In this document: positions 45,057-56,660 of the stretch, in pieces
Layout of the letters: every line of letters starts with the position of its first letter
How positions within the stretch are numbered: the stretch's first letter is position 1
NCBI RefSeq assembly: GCF_964340395.1
Contig: NC_135562.1
Coordinates: 6,415,634 to 6,479,633 of the forward strand
Reading direction: 5' to 3'
Source of the DNA: Glandiceps talaboti
Lineage: Eukaryota; Hemichordata; Enteropneusta; Spengelidae
DNA: 64,000 bases
Notes under the pieces: model-generated
Told to the model about the DNA's origin: nothing
What the model saw: only the letters and a program-made list of their open reading frames with translations
The model's database searches: none
Made by a program: the position numbers and the translations under genes

Positions 45057-45656
45057 TGAACCCAACCCAACAAAATCCAACTCACCCCACTCCACATACA
45101 TACAACATATCCTATATCCCACAGAATATATTTTCCTAATATTAAAAAATGTATTTAATATGCTTTGGAAAATTTATCCTGTAACATTTATTTAATATCA
45201 GGGTATATAAAATTAATTCTTGCTTTTTAATTAAAAAATATGGTTCCTTTATATATGAATGACACAGTATTGAACGCTACATCGTTGATATCATTACACT
45301 GAGTAAATAGAAGATATCGACCTTGATATAATATATCTGAAGTCATAATGAAATTGAATATAATACTTTAATGTAAAGTAGTGTACATTAAGGATCACAC
45401 TTATTCACTTTATGATGTTCATTTCATAAATATGTATCAAAATATATGATATGGTATGATATGATATGATATTGGTGATTTTTAGATACAATTTCCTACT
45501 TACTATGAAAACCGTCACGTTGCCTAAAGCATCAGTACCAGTCGGTCAGACACTTCGTTACTATAAATGATCAAAATATGTTGATTACGTAACTTAAGTG
45601 AATGATAAAACCAGTCATTGCATAAAATGTCTTTTGTCTTTTCCCGTATACCAGTT

Positions 45657-45659
<3 letters not shown>

Positions 45660-45693
<34 letters not shown>

Positions 45694-46008
45694 GAACGAC
45701 AGAGACACACAGACAAGCAGGCAGGCAGGCAAGCAAACACACTCATAAGCTGTCTGTCTGTCTGTCTGTCTGTATGTCTGTATGTATGTATGTATGTATG
45801 TATGTATGTATGTATGTATGTATGTATGTCAGTCAGTCTCATCTCTCTGTCTCCCTGTCCTCTCTGTCTCCCTCCCTCCCTCTCCCTCCCTCCCTCCCTC
45901 TCTGTCTGTCTGTCTCTGTCTATCTACCTCTCTCTGTCTCTCTCCCTCCCTCCCTACCTCTCTCTGTCTCTGTTTCTGTCTGTATCAGTGTCTGTCTGTC
46001 TGTCTGTC

Positions 46009-46100
<92 letters not shown>
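45660..46100. repeat. Compound microsatellite: CA, AGGC, TGTC, TATG, CCCT and CT tracts
   Basis: More than 400 bp of mixed short tandem repeats, ending in a 50-bp CT run. Frames here (Cys/Leu/Ser or Thr/Asp/Arg) are artefacts. It lies within the presumed 5' intron of gene C. Confidence 0.97.
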
Positions 46101-46102
<2 letters not shown>

Positions 46103-46768
46103 AATATTCATTAACATGGGAATTTCAGCCATCGGAACAAAATTAAAATTGAATAATTAAAGATATACAAAACATAGCATATTCAATCTTTGAAAATTTA
46201 TTTATTCTGCTCAATAAAAATATCCTGTATGGAACAACTATGTTTAGACAGACCTTGGTAACAACTGGCGTTGCTGCTTTGTATTATATAATACAATGTG
46301 TCTAGCGAACACCACACACTATCTCGAGTTCACTCTTAGCTAGCGTAGTACGTAGTCCAAGTGAGTGATAAAACTGACGGTAGGTTGTATTATTATAGCT
46401 CATGTCAACTAAACATGCGCTGGAAACAATTGCATATCATAATACGTGATGAAAGGTGTATTACTTGTTGATTCATTGAATTCAGAAGTGGGCATGTTGA
46501 TAACTGGTTATATGACGCTTAAATTATGCCATTGCACTAATAATTGTGATGTTATTTTTAGTAGGCAACAAAGTATTGTGATATTTTGAATGTAGAACCA
46601 CGGGCTACAATTTCTAACGGTTATATACGCCTCTTACATTGACAGTACACACTCTTCACATTTCTCTGACAACAATAGATATAAAAATAAATTGCAACAA
46701 AATGGGGAGTGTAAAACGCATCATCACATCGTTGTACTTAAAATGTTTTTTCCAAAGGAAACACTTAC

Positions 46769-46865
46769 CTGTACTCTGACTGGTATATGACACACCACTG
46801 AGACAACAGATTCAGACTGTTTGCTCTTAAACCTCAGGCCACAGACGTTTACCGTGTTACCACCC
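46769..46865 (-). other. Candidate 5' UTR exon of small membrane gene C
   Basis: Minus-strand AGAGTACAG/GTAAGTGTTT is a strong donor with its last exon base at 46769. The preceding sequence (reading from about 46865) is less AT-rich than its surroundings. Assigned to gene C by strand and position only. Confidence 0.35.
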
Positions 46866-46869
46866 TAAT

Positions 46870-47930
46870 CCGGGGGAAATAATGAATTCGTCAATCAGAA
46901 AGACAAAAATAACCCTGGGTACCATACGATGTAAATATATCTCATTTGTCGCACTAATCAACGTTGTCCAATCCATCAATTTAATGATTTATAATAACTG
47001 TACTTTCTGGGGCACGCGTTTGATTTCCCCATTTTAATAACACCACCGTTGACCATTATTTCATTTCCTGACAAAAGATGATATACAGTACATTGCGAAT
47101 TCAACGGTCTTGGTATAATTATAACAACAAAAAAGGTCGTAATTATGTCCAGCAGGGTTATCTATACAAAGGAAATAACAAAATTTAATACTGTAGAATT
47201 TTACATTGTGTAGCAGATATGCATGATGATATAAGTGTTTCCCCTATTACTATCATAACTATCTAATTACTTCTATGCAATATGGTATCGACTGTTGTCT
47301 TTTTGGTTCACAAATACTGTATTCATGTTATATCAACTCTTGTACATCTTATGACATTGACGAAATACAAGTACAAGTGCAAGTACAAGTACAAGTTAAC
47401 GATTTTCGTGATTTCATAAAGAAATCACAACCATTTGGGTCAGGTCATCTCCAACTACATCTCTTTGAAATTCAAACTTTGCTGATGAATTCATGCAATA
47501 TTGCAAATTATGCAAATACTCAGCGTAAAACCTGAAAATAATACGCACTTTTCATTATATATGTTGGAAAATATACTCTTTGTCGGAGACCGTAACTCGG
47601 TAATATGTGGTGCATACGCTAAATTTGACGCTTGCATGTAGTTGTGTTTTTACTGAAAATTGATCGAATTCTCCTCTCCTGTTCTCTCGAGTTAAAAGCT
47701 AACTAAGACCCATACTATGTATACACACTTGAATGTCGAGTGTCGATGGTGTTAAGTTCTCTTGTAGCGCATTCAATAAGTGAAATAGCCAATCTGAAAG
47801 AAAGATTACTCAAAATTTGTTTTTCTAGATGTAAAAAAATCGTCTCAACTTCAAAAAGAGGAGGTCGTGATATTGTTACTGATAATCATTTCTCTTCTTC
47901 TTGTATCCTTCTTCACGGAAGGATCGTTAA
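46870..47930. other. No gene recognised
   Basis: A short (ACAAGT)n-like run near 47372-47398 is the only repeat. Open frames at 47275-47535 and 47740-47955 (plus) have no family resemblance. Confidence 0.5.
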
Positions 47931-47934
47931 TAGT

Positions 47935-49562
47935 AATATTCACTTGAATGCTTGACTAAGTCAGTTAATAGTGATATTCACTTGAATGCTTAACTAAGTC
48001 AGTTAATAGTAATATACACTTGAATGCTTGACTAAGTCAATTAATAGAAATATACACTTGAATGCTTGACTAAGTCAGTTAATAGTAATATTCACTTGAA
48101 TGCTTGACTAAGTCAGTTAATAGTGATATTCACTTGAATGCTTAACTAAGTCAGTTAATAGTAATATACACTTGAATGCTTGACTAAGTCAATTAATAGA
48201 AATATACACTTGAATGCTTGACTAGGTCAGTTAATAGTAATATTCACTTGAATGCTTAACTAAGTCAGTTAATAGTAAGACACACTTGAATGCTTGACTA
48301 GGTCAGTTAATAGTAATATTCACTTGAATGCTTGACTAAGTCAGTTAAAAGTGATATTCACTTGAATGCTTGACTAAGTCAGTTAATAGTAATATACACG
48401 TGTATGCTTGACTAAGTCAGTTAATAGTAATATTCACTTGAATGCTTGACTAAGTCAGTTAATAGTAATATACACTTGTATGCTTGACTAAGTCAGTTAA
48501 TAGTAATATGCACTTGTATGCTTGACTAAGTCAGTTAATAGTAATATTCACTTGAATACTTGACTAGGTCAGTTAATAGTAATATGCACTTGTATGCTTG
48601 ACTAGGTCAGTTAATAGTAATATTCACTTGAATGCTTGACTAGGTCAGTTAATAGTAATATACACTTGTATGCTTGACTAGGTCAGTTAATAGTAATATG
48701 CACTTGTATGCTTGACTAAGTCAGTTAATAGTAATATACACTTGTATGCTTGACTAAGTCAGTTAATAGTAATATGCACTTGTATGCTTGACTAAGTCAG
48801 TTAATAGTAATATTCACTTGAATGCTTGACTAAGTCAGTTAATAGTAATATTCACTTGAATGCTTGACTAAGTCAGTTAATAGTAATATTCACTTGAATG
48901 ATTGACTAAGTCAGTTAATAGTAATATTCACTTGAATGATTGACTAAGTCAGTTAATAGTAATATACACTTGTATGCTTGACTAAGTCAGTTAATAGTAA
49001 TATTCACTTGAATGATTGACTAGGTCAGTTAATAGTAATATTCACTTGAATGATTGACTAAGTCAGTTAATAGTAATATACACTTGTATGCTTGACTAAG
49101 TCAGTTAATAGTAATATTCACTTGAATGATTGACTAAGTCAGTTAATAGTAATATTCACTTGAATGCTTGACTAAGTCAGTTAATAGTAATATACACTTG
49201 TATGCTTGACTAAGTCAGTTAATAGTAATATTCACTTGAATGCTTGACTAAGTCAGTTAATAGTAATATTCACTTGAATGCTTGACTAAGTCAGTTAAAA
49301 GTAATATACACTTGAATGCTTGACTAAGTCAGTTAATAGTAATATACACCTGTATGCTTGACTAAGTCAGCTAATAGTAATATACACTTGAATGCTTGAC
49401 TAAGTCAGTTAATAGTAATATTCACTTGAATGCTTGACTAGGTCAGTTAATAGTAATATACACCTGTATGCTTGACTAAGTCAGTTAATAGTAATATACA
49501 CCTGTATGCTTGACTAAGTCAGTTAATAGTAATATTCACTTGAATGATTGACTAAGTCAGTA
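47935..49562. repeat. 38-bp minisatellite, about 43 copies, with a palindrome per unit
   Basis: The unit is AGTTAATAGTAATATTCACT followed by TGAATGCTTGACTAAGTC. TGACTAAGTCA is an 11-bp palindrome around a central A, and it is intact in most units. Variants alternate (ATTCACTTGAATG, ATACACTTGTATG, ATGCACTTGTATG; AAGTCA or AGGTCA; GCTTG or GATTG). A block of four units near 47945-48090 is repeated near 48090-48230, which suggests higher-order turnover. Confidence 0.97.
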
Positions 49563-50608
49563 ATGTCGTGTATTAATATTCCAAAATAAGGACATCTCTG
49601 CTGAAAAATAGTAATCCCCTTCTTTTAAATAGAAATTTGAAAAATAAAATTTTGTGTCTGCTTGAGTGTCGCTGTCCACGTTGTATTAATAGATGACATA
49701 TTCCTGGTTATTACCAGTACCAAAGGTAATAGAATACTTAAACAAAATAAAGTCACACATCCCAGTTACTTTTGTTTTTATTTCCAACCAGTTACAAGAA
49801 CAGAAATATTGACAACTTTAATAACACGATAATAGTAAGTAACAAGAATAAGAGCATCTAAACTGCAGTTCATAAAGTGTTTTAATTTAAAATAAGCAAG
49901 TTTAGTTATAAATAGTCTAAAAATAAATAATCGTTTCAGTATAAATAGCTTATATTTCAGAAGTCATCACTTTTATTGATGTATACTAACAAGGTGAACA
50001 TGAACATGAACATGTGAACTTGATTCTTAAAATTCATTGCATATAAGCAATGCTGTTAAGAATCTAAAATCTTCAAGTTGGTACATTCCATTATTTATGT
50101 ACAAGTATATATTGTTGTGTGGATCGTATTTATTTCAGGATTTTAAATATTATTACAACTACTTTGAACAAATCGAACAAACCACTCAGACGTTGAACTT
50201 TATAAAATATATTTACTCGTCTTGATGTATATTTTAAGATCAGAATCATACTATGTATTTTAGTATAATTGTAGGCTGATGGCGAAGTCTTCTTTATTCT
50301 TTATGGTGTGCGCTCGTTTTGCTGTTCCTGTAATGTGATAGTGGTACTACGTCACTCAGAAGTGATATATGCTTGTAATGTTTGAGGCAGAGGGTTGAAC
50401 AGTACAAATACTAATTCAGAAATATTTCTGTAGTAGTTTAGCTATTTAAATAATATCCTTGAATTCTTTTAAATTCTAGTAACTTGTCTTCATGTAAAAC
50501 ACAACACGATGCCACATCCCTAAATTCAATTGTCATCCGATAAACCAGTACGAATAAAGACTTGTATAATAGGTAAAACATCCATAGCTGGCTATAGGTT
50601 CCTGACAT
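49563..50608. other. No gene recognised; AT-rich 3' flank of gene D
   Basis: AT-rich sequence between the 38-bp array and the stop of gene D. The part nearest 50608 is probably its 3' UTR. Confidence 0.5.
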
Positions 50609-50872
50609 TTATTGTTCCATGTAACCACCTTTACAGCACAATCTTTTCATATTCAACATATGCCCAGTGACAGTTTGTGGAAGCTCGATGATCTTTTTGA
50701 GGCAGTCGACGATTGGATTGCAGAGCTTGTCAAAGCATAGACCAAACGGCATCAAAATAACGTAAAATTCGGCACACGCTAAGGCAATAGGCCAGGCATA
50801 GAGTAGCAAAACCACCAACCAGAACAGGAACCAGAAGATGTTGCAAATTGCATCCGTACACGCATTTCTTCC
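50609..50872 (-). CDS. Small Cys-rich membrane protein D (87 aa), cluster member 4
   Basis: The frame extends upstream to 50902, but the minus-strand acceptor TTTTTCTTTCCAAAG/GAAACAAG ends at 50884, so I chose the next ATG at 50870-50872, giving MGRNACTDAIC. This matches the MG starts of A and C. Motif residues are W19, P29, Y38, P43 and C47, then P66; AWPIA is at 27-31. One extra residue precedes the second half compared with A-C, and the cysteine three after P66 is replaced by V. The tail KRLCCKGGYMEQ keeps a basic-Cys character. It is the most diverged member and lies 6 kb from gene C, beyond the 38-bp array. Confidence 0.75.
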   Translation of the reverse strand, partial: GRNACTDAICNIFWFLFWLVVLLLYAWPIALACAEFYVILMPFGLCFDKLCNPIVDCLKKIIELPQTVTGHMLNMKRLCCKGGYMEQ

Positions 50873-50884
50873 CATCTTGTTTCC

Positions 50885-52455
50885 TTTGGAAAGAAAAACC
50901 AAGCTATTTAATATTCAACTTACTTCTATTCCCTGTAAACGGGTAAAAGTCGCAGTGTCCATAAACTACTATTACCATATTGCCTAACACTATTCAACAG
51001 ACTGTCTACATTCGATAAGGTGATGGTAAAACGACCATAATACATGATGGTGCCATTGGAGAACCGATAGCGTATTACTATCTCAAGCGAAAATGAGTAT
51101 GGCCTACAAAATGGTAACTTGTGAAATAATCACTTGATGTCTTGCTTCAGTGTACTTAGCAAGTTGGTCTTGTTTGTTTGATAAAGACATTACTGTCAAT
51201 GAGTCGTTATAGAAGGCCTCGGAACAACTGTTTTCTGCACAAATTTGGACACGGAGGGAGTGGAATATACGATCATCACAAATACGGTAGTAGTGCCATG
51301 ATGATAATATTCCCTATTTCTGTGATTAATTTACTAATTATTGCTCGTAAGACTTCACACCAACACTCCAGCAATTTTCTTTAAATTGGTCACCACATGA
51401 TAAATATAACTAATATAATTTAAGCTATGTATTCTTATATTTATCACTATTGGTGTTTATGCATTTTCAATTTTGTGAGAACGCCTGACACAGTGGTCTG
51501 GTACAGGATAGATATACATGTATTTACTTGTAAGCACAGAGTGAAAGTTTACACAGTACGTGACCGCACCATAATATCATTGTTGTTTATCAGCCAAGAG
51601 GCCAAAGGTTATGAAATGAAAAGTCAAACTCGTAATATACAGGTATGTTGTGAACATAGTACGACTATTTTTGGTAGAGTGAGAAACAAACGCAGACATT
51701 GCGTGTTAGTAAATATTGGCTATTTGCATGATTTAGAACTGCTTTTTCAAAATGATATTTTGGTTGACTGTTTGTAGATATTTGACCCCAGGTATGGTAT
51801 TTGGTAACCGAAAATTGTGAGAGAAAGTGGTTTATTTTCTAATAATACGAGTCTTGAATTCACTTGTTTCCTAGGTATCATATTAGCATGAACATTTCTT
51901 AACACGACCCGAGAAATTCCAGCAAATTAACGTTCATGTTTGCATAATGACTATACTATAATTTTCTATTGTACTAAAAATGTTCTTTCCAAAATTAAAA
52001 CGGAACCATGTAGGTTAAATTTGCATATTTTGATAATCATAGTTACAAAATAAATGTTCTATACCCCTATTGCGTACTTTTAATCAACTTGAAATATCTA
52101 GAAGGTATTTGAAAAACTAGTAACCTTGAGATGTTTGCCCAAAGGTCCAGATCTGTGGAATATCGAATTTTATGTATTCCTAAGTAAAGACACCTACACA
52201 CATGCAAAATATGTTTTGATATGCATTTTGTTCTGGCATCGTACAAATGTCATTATTAGATAGCTGCAAACAAAACACGACTAGTCTCCCTGGATATGAC
52301 AGCTATGTATAGGCGAGTTACCCACGCATAATTCCATTGGCGAGTATTTTGCGGGCACTAGACTACAACCAAATGGGCCGGAAAACAGTGACATATATTG
52401 ATGATCAGGTGACTGTGAATTTGGCGGGAACATAATCCATTTGGAAGTGAACAAA
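50885..52455. other. No gene recognised; probable intron of gene D
   Basis: Frames at 51178-51384 and 51427-51777 (plus) show no family similarity. If the donor near 52466 belongs to gene D, this is its 5' intron. Confidence 0.4.
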
Positions 52456-52465
52456 ATATACTTAC

Positions 52466-52640
52466 TCAAAGAAGATAGATATTTCCCTTCTTTAGAGACA
52501 GATCTCAGTGACAGGGTATCCAGCCGGGGTGTGAGTATTGTTTTAGATGACAGGTCGCATGAATTAATTGATGAGCAGCTATTACCTTGTGTCAGAGAGT
52601 TATAAACATTGACAACGATCAGAATGCGGGTTGGACACAA
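52466..52640 (-). other. Candidate 5' UTR exon of small membrane gene D
   Basis: Minus-strand CTTCTTTGA/GTAAGTATAT is a donor-like site at 52466. An alternative donor (GACACAAG/GTAATAG) lies near 52587. The stretch is less AT-rich than its surroundings. The assignment is weak. Confidence 0.25.
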
Positions 52641-52689
52641 CCTTTATGTGCAGACGTCTGCATTAAGACAAAACACATTAGCAAAGGGA

Positions 52690-53110
52690 ACGTACATTTC
52701 ACAAACAGACGGACATGATCAGGTACATACACACAGACAAATGAGGTACATACACACAAACAGACGGAGATGATCAGATACATACACACAGACAGGCGGA
52801 GATGATCAGATACATACACACAAACAGGCGGAGATGATCAGATACATACACACAGACAGGCGGAGATGATCAGGTACATGCAAACAGATGGACATGAGCA
52901 GGTACATACATACATACATACATACATACATACATACATACATACATACAGACAGACACAAGCAAACAGACATACATGAGCAGGTACACACACAAACAGA
53001 TGGACATGAGCAGGTACATACATACATACAGACAGACAGATACACACACACACATACATACACATACAAGCAGACAGACAGACATGATCAGGTACACACA
53101 CAAACAGACA
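52690..53110. repeat. Minisatellite/microsatellite mix (ACATACACACAGACAGGCGG type; CATA)n
   Basis: Repeats of about 32 bp (ACAGGCGGAGATGATCAGAT, ACATACACAC), then a long (CATA)n tract at about 52900-52950, then GAGCAGGTACATACA units. Frames here are artefacts. Confidence 0.95.
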
Positions 53111-53329
53111 TGACCAAAAAGTTTAAGTTTTTGATACTTTATTTTCTACAAACCCATTATACTAATACACAGACACTGGGTACAAATTAGTAAAAATAAA
53201 AATATTAATTTGCAGGAAATTTTGTACTCTTTTTTTATCATCAGCATTACATTCAGCTTGTAAATATTCAGATGTCTTACCATGATCAAATCATTATATT
53301 ATCATTTTCTTTTTCAAAAAAAGGGTTAC

Positions 53330-53590
53330 TTGCCAGCATAAATTCATAATTAACCAATGAGAATGCTAGATACAACAGTGGTAACAAGCATATCTTCATT
53401 TCATTAACCAATGAAAATGCAGGAGATATAACAGCATTGACTAGCACAAATTCAAATGTTCGACCAATCAAAATGCTAGATCCAAAAGCTGTTTTGAAAG
53501 ACGGGTATAATGGCTCAAAAGGGTATAACAAGAGTTTTAATTGGTTAGACCAAACTAAAATTTCCTAGCCAGCCAATCATAATTAATACC
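53330..53590. repeat. Diverged tandem repeat (~67 bp) carrying CCAAT-type boxes
   Basis: AACCAATGAGAATGC, AACCAATGAAAATGC and GACCAATCAAAATGC recur at about 53352, 53407 and 53462, followed by ATTGGTTAG (53539) and GCCAATCAT (53572). No gene is adjacent. Confidence 0.65.
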
Positions 53591-53932
53591 TTTTGTTTTC
53601 ATTAGTTTTTTTCATCACTGCTATAAACTATATACAACCTTCTAAGCCGAATATTTGAATGTGTAACCAAAAAAAAGTTCACATTTTCTCTTGTTCTCGG
53701 AATGGGTAAAGCAATTATTGTCAAAAGTCTCACACACTGTTATCATTTCTCTACAAAAAAATACCATGACAAACAAAAAAGTACTTTAAGAATACCTCTA
53801 AACCTTGGTTATGATAGAAGTAATATTGTGAATTCCAAACATGAAAAGTGATCATTAAAAACCTGGTGATATCCACACTGTGAAAATGTACATACTTTTG
53901 TAAAACCTTACTAGTCCTAAGACACTGGTAAC

Positions 53933-54248
53933 CAAGCCTTCGGGTTACTAAGATAAACACAAACTAAATCTACTGTTCTTCAATGTGGTAGATTACACAA
54001 GTGGGTGATAGCGGTTCCTCTGTTGTGTGATTCTAGTCGCCCTGTAATCAAAATAGTGTAAACGTTGGAAGTCCCACAACAGCACTGTAAGTTCATGGAA
54101 CTCTAAATAAACTAGTTTTCAGAGACGCTGCCCTACTGAGACTATAATTAAACCAACGTCCATTCAATATCACTGTTGTATCAACATCTGGTGACAAAAG
54201 TTTGAGTTTGTACCTACTTTAGAAAACCGAAGGCTCAACTACCAGGCA
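53933..54248. mobile_element. MITE, family B, full-length copy (~315 bp)
   Basis: Ends AGCCTTCGGGTTACTAAGATA and, at the right, CTACTTTAGAAAACCGAAGGCT are inverted repeats. The body is shared with 19755-20062 and partly with 11750-11965 (CACAAGTGGGTGATAGCGGTT; ATTATAGTCTCAGTAGG in either orientation). No protein is encoded. Confidence 0.8.
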
Positions 54249-55319
54249 AATATTTTTGTTAATGAATGAAAATTTTGTTAATCTTGACTAATATATTGAG
54301 AGAATTCTCCCTGTCTAATCTCTATACGTACAGAAATTATTCAAGGACTCGACCACCATGTCTAATTTACATAATATTGTTGTGCAAATGAGTTATCTAG
54401 TTTTGTCCTCTGATACCATATATCCTACCTCAAACCAAAATGGTGGTCCGAGTTCCTATCTTATGAATCATGAGGTCAAACTGTGAATTTACCACTATAA
54501 CCCAAGTAGTATTATATAGAAATAAGCAAAAATAATACGGAATAGTTTTTTATTAAAAACATTTGATTTGTAATTATATGTTCTAATGATTAATATTTGG
54601 CAATGTATTTCAGTTATGAAGTATATCTAAACATTTACCAGTTTGCGAATTTAAATTACCTTTTTGGCCATTCTGCTCGTTGTCTGCACCCCCTGTAATA
54701 GCAGTGGAACTTCATTCTCTACAAGGCACCTAGTTTTAGCCCAATTTATATGATACCCATGAATTGAAATTGAAGTAGTATGTGTTATTTAGCTTTAAAT
54801 AGTATATGTTTGATTCGTGCAATAAAAAGATGGTTACATGTTTATTTTGTTCAAATACAGCACTTCTCAAGGACTGTACACGAAATTGAAGTTGCCATGG
54901 TGTTCACTCATGGGATACAAACATAAACAGACACATTTTAAACCCTAGCCTGATAACAGACACCATGCACACACAAGTGTTCTGTCCCTAATCTGTACCT
55001 TATGAGAGTATAATTTCTGCTAATCACCCTCCTTGCTGTCATGTTGAAATAGAACACTGTCAGTGACTATGATACTTGTGCAGCAAATTATAAATGTACA
55101 TAGTATTAGTGCCCCAACAGTTCTGTGACCATAAACTTGCGTGGTATGCTAATGTCTGATGTCTAACTAAGTGCGACATGGCAGTTGTTTCATTGGGTTT
55201 AAAGTTGTCTTGCTTTATGTAAAATATATCGTGCCCCATGAGTGAAATTGCCAAGGCAACATCAAATTTTACAACTAATCTGTCAAATCACTTCAACTAT
55301 TATTAAGATTTAGGTGATA

Positions 55320-55930
55320 CTAGATTAAGGTACACATGATCAGAAAATAGGGGTTAATAGTTTAAGATAAACATGATTAGAAATACTAGCTGTAGAATGT
55401 TCACACAATTACATGAAGTTTTTAGGCGTTGATGTGCGTGTTCAAAAGTAGAATTATCTAAAAGTTTACATGTTGTTCTCAGCCAATATACATGATTGCA
55501 CAAGATAATATTTCTAGATACAAATAATCAGTTATGAGAGTACAGAAGTTAACATTAACAGTTTGTTCACTGTAGGTATATTTACCAAGAAATGAATTCA
55601 AATGTGTCTACATGATGAAAGCTGGCATTTCATGTAGGTACACATGATCAGAAATGAAATCCACCATGTGGCCACATGATTACAGCTGGTATTTCCCTTA
55701 GGTACACATGATCAGAAATGAAACCCACCATCTGTCCACATGATTATAGGTGGTATTTCATGTAGGTACACATGATAAGAGATGAAACTGACCAAGTGTC
55801 CACATGATCATTGCTGCTGTTTTCAGTATGTACACATGGTTAAACATGAACGATGTTTATGATACACATGATCAGACCTAAAATTGGCAAAATGTCCACA
55901 TGATCATACATTGGTTTCCAATTGATACAC
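55320..55930. repeat. Diverged 62-64-bp tandem repeat, about 6-9 copies
   Basis: GGTACACATGATCAGAAATG followed by AAAYCCACCATGTG, CCACATGATTA and TGGTATTTC recurs at about 55638, 55700, 55764, 55828 and 55860, with older units further left (55330, 55375). Confidence 0.85.
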
Positions 55931-56459
55931 CACAACAAAAATGAAATGTTGAAATATGTATAATCCAATACACATTGATTAGAAGTTGGGATCAACTTGT
56001 CACAAAATTATCACAGACACATGTTTTCAAAATAATCTTTTTCATATCAAAATGTGTCATTGTTTTGTCACTATTTTTATCTGAACAAATGCACCCCTCC
56101 CCTATTCCCTGTGTAATTTTCTATTGCTAACATACAATAATGACACTGTTTGTGAAAGTGGTCAGTAGCTTGAACACAGCCCCTTGTCTTTTCAATATTT
56201 AGTTCCAAAGAGTAATATATTGGATACAACTATTAATTTCTTACAGTAGGTAATAAACAGTCACCTATTGGAAAGGTCTGAAAAAAGCTATATGAACACA
56301 TTGTTGTGTGTTGACCACTAACACAGTTGTATATTCTAATACTGAGTGGTAGAGAACCATGAAAATGAATTACAGAATCATGTAGTGAAATTATCAACAA
56401 GAAAACTGTTTATGTATATAATGTAATATATAATGTACACTTTGGAACTCCATTGTTTC

Positions 56460-56660
56460 AGCTGCTTATGAAAATGACATCATCATGTGAGAATGACATC
56501 ATAAGAAAATGACATCACCACATGCAATGACATATGAAAATGACATCATCACGTGAAATGACATCATATAAAAAATGACACTGCACCATGAAAATGACAT
56601 CATCAAGTGAAATGACATCATATAAAAAATGACACTGCACCATGAAAATGACATCACTTT
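56460..56660. repeat. Tandem repeat rich in TGACATCA
   Basis: GAAAATGACATCATCA occurs at least six times. A 60-bp unit (AATGACATCATATAAAAAAT, GACACTGCACCATG) is present twice at the right end. TGACATCA is one base from the CRE core TGACGTCA. Confidence 0.85.

Noticed and set aside
47935-49562. Regularly spaced repeats that superficially resemble a CRISPR array
   Set aside because: The 38-bp units are contiguous with no unique spacers, and the host is an animal. It is a minisatellite.
52281-52640. A 119-codon minus-strand frame
   Set aside because: No recognisable domain. The region is better explained as a possible untranslated first exon of small membrane gene D.
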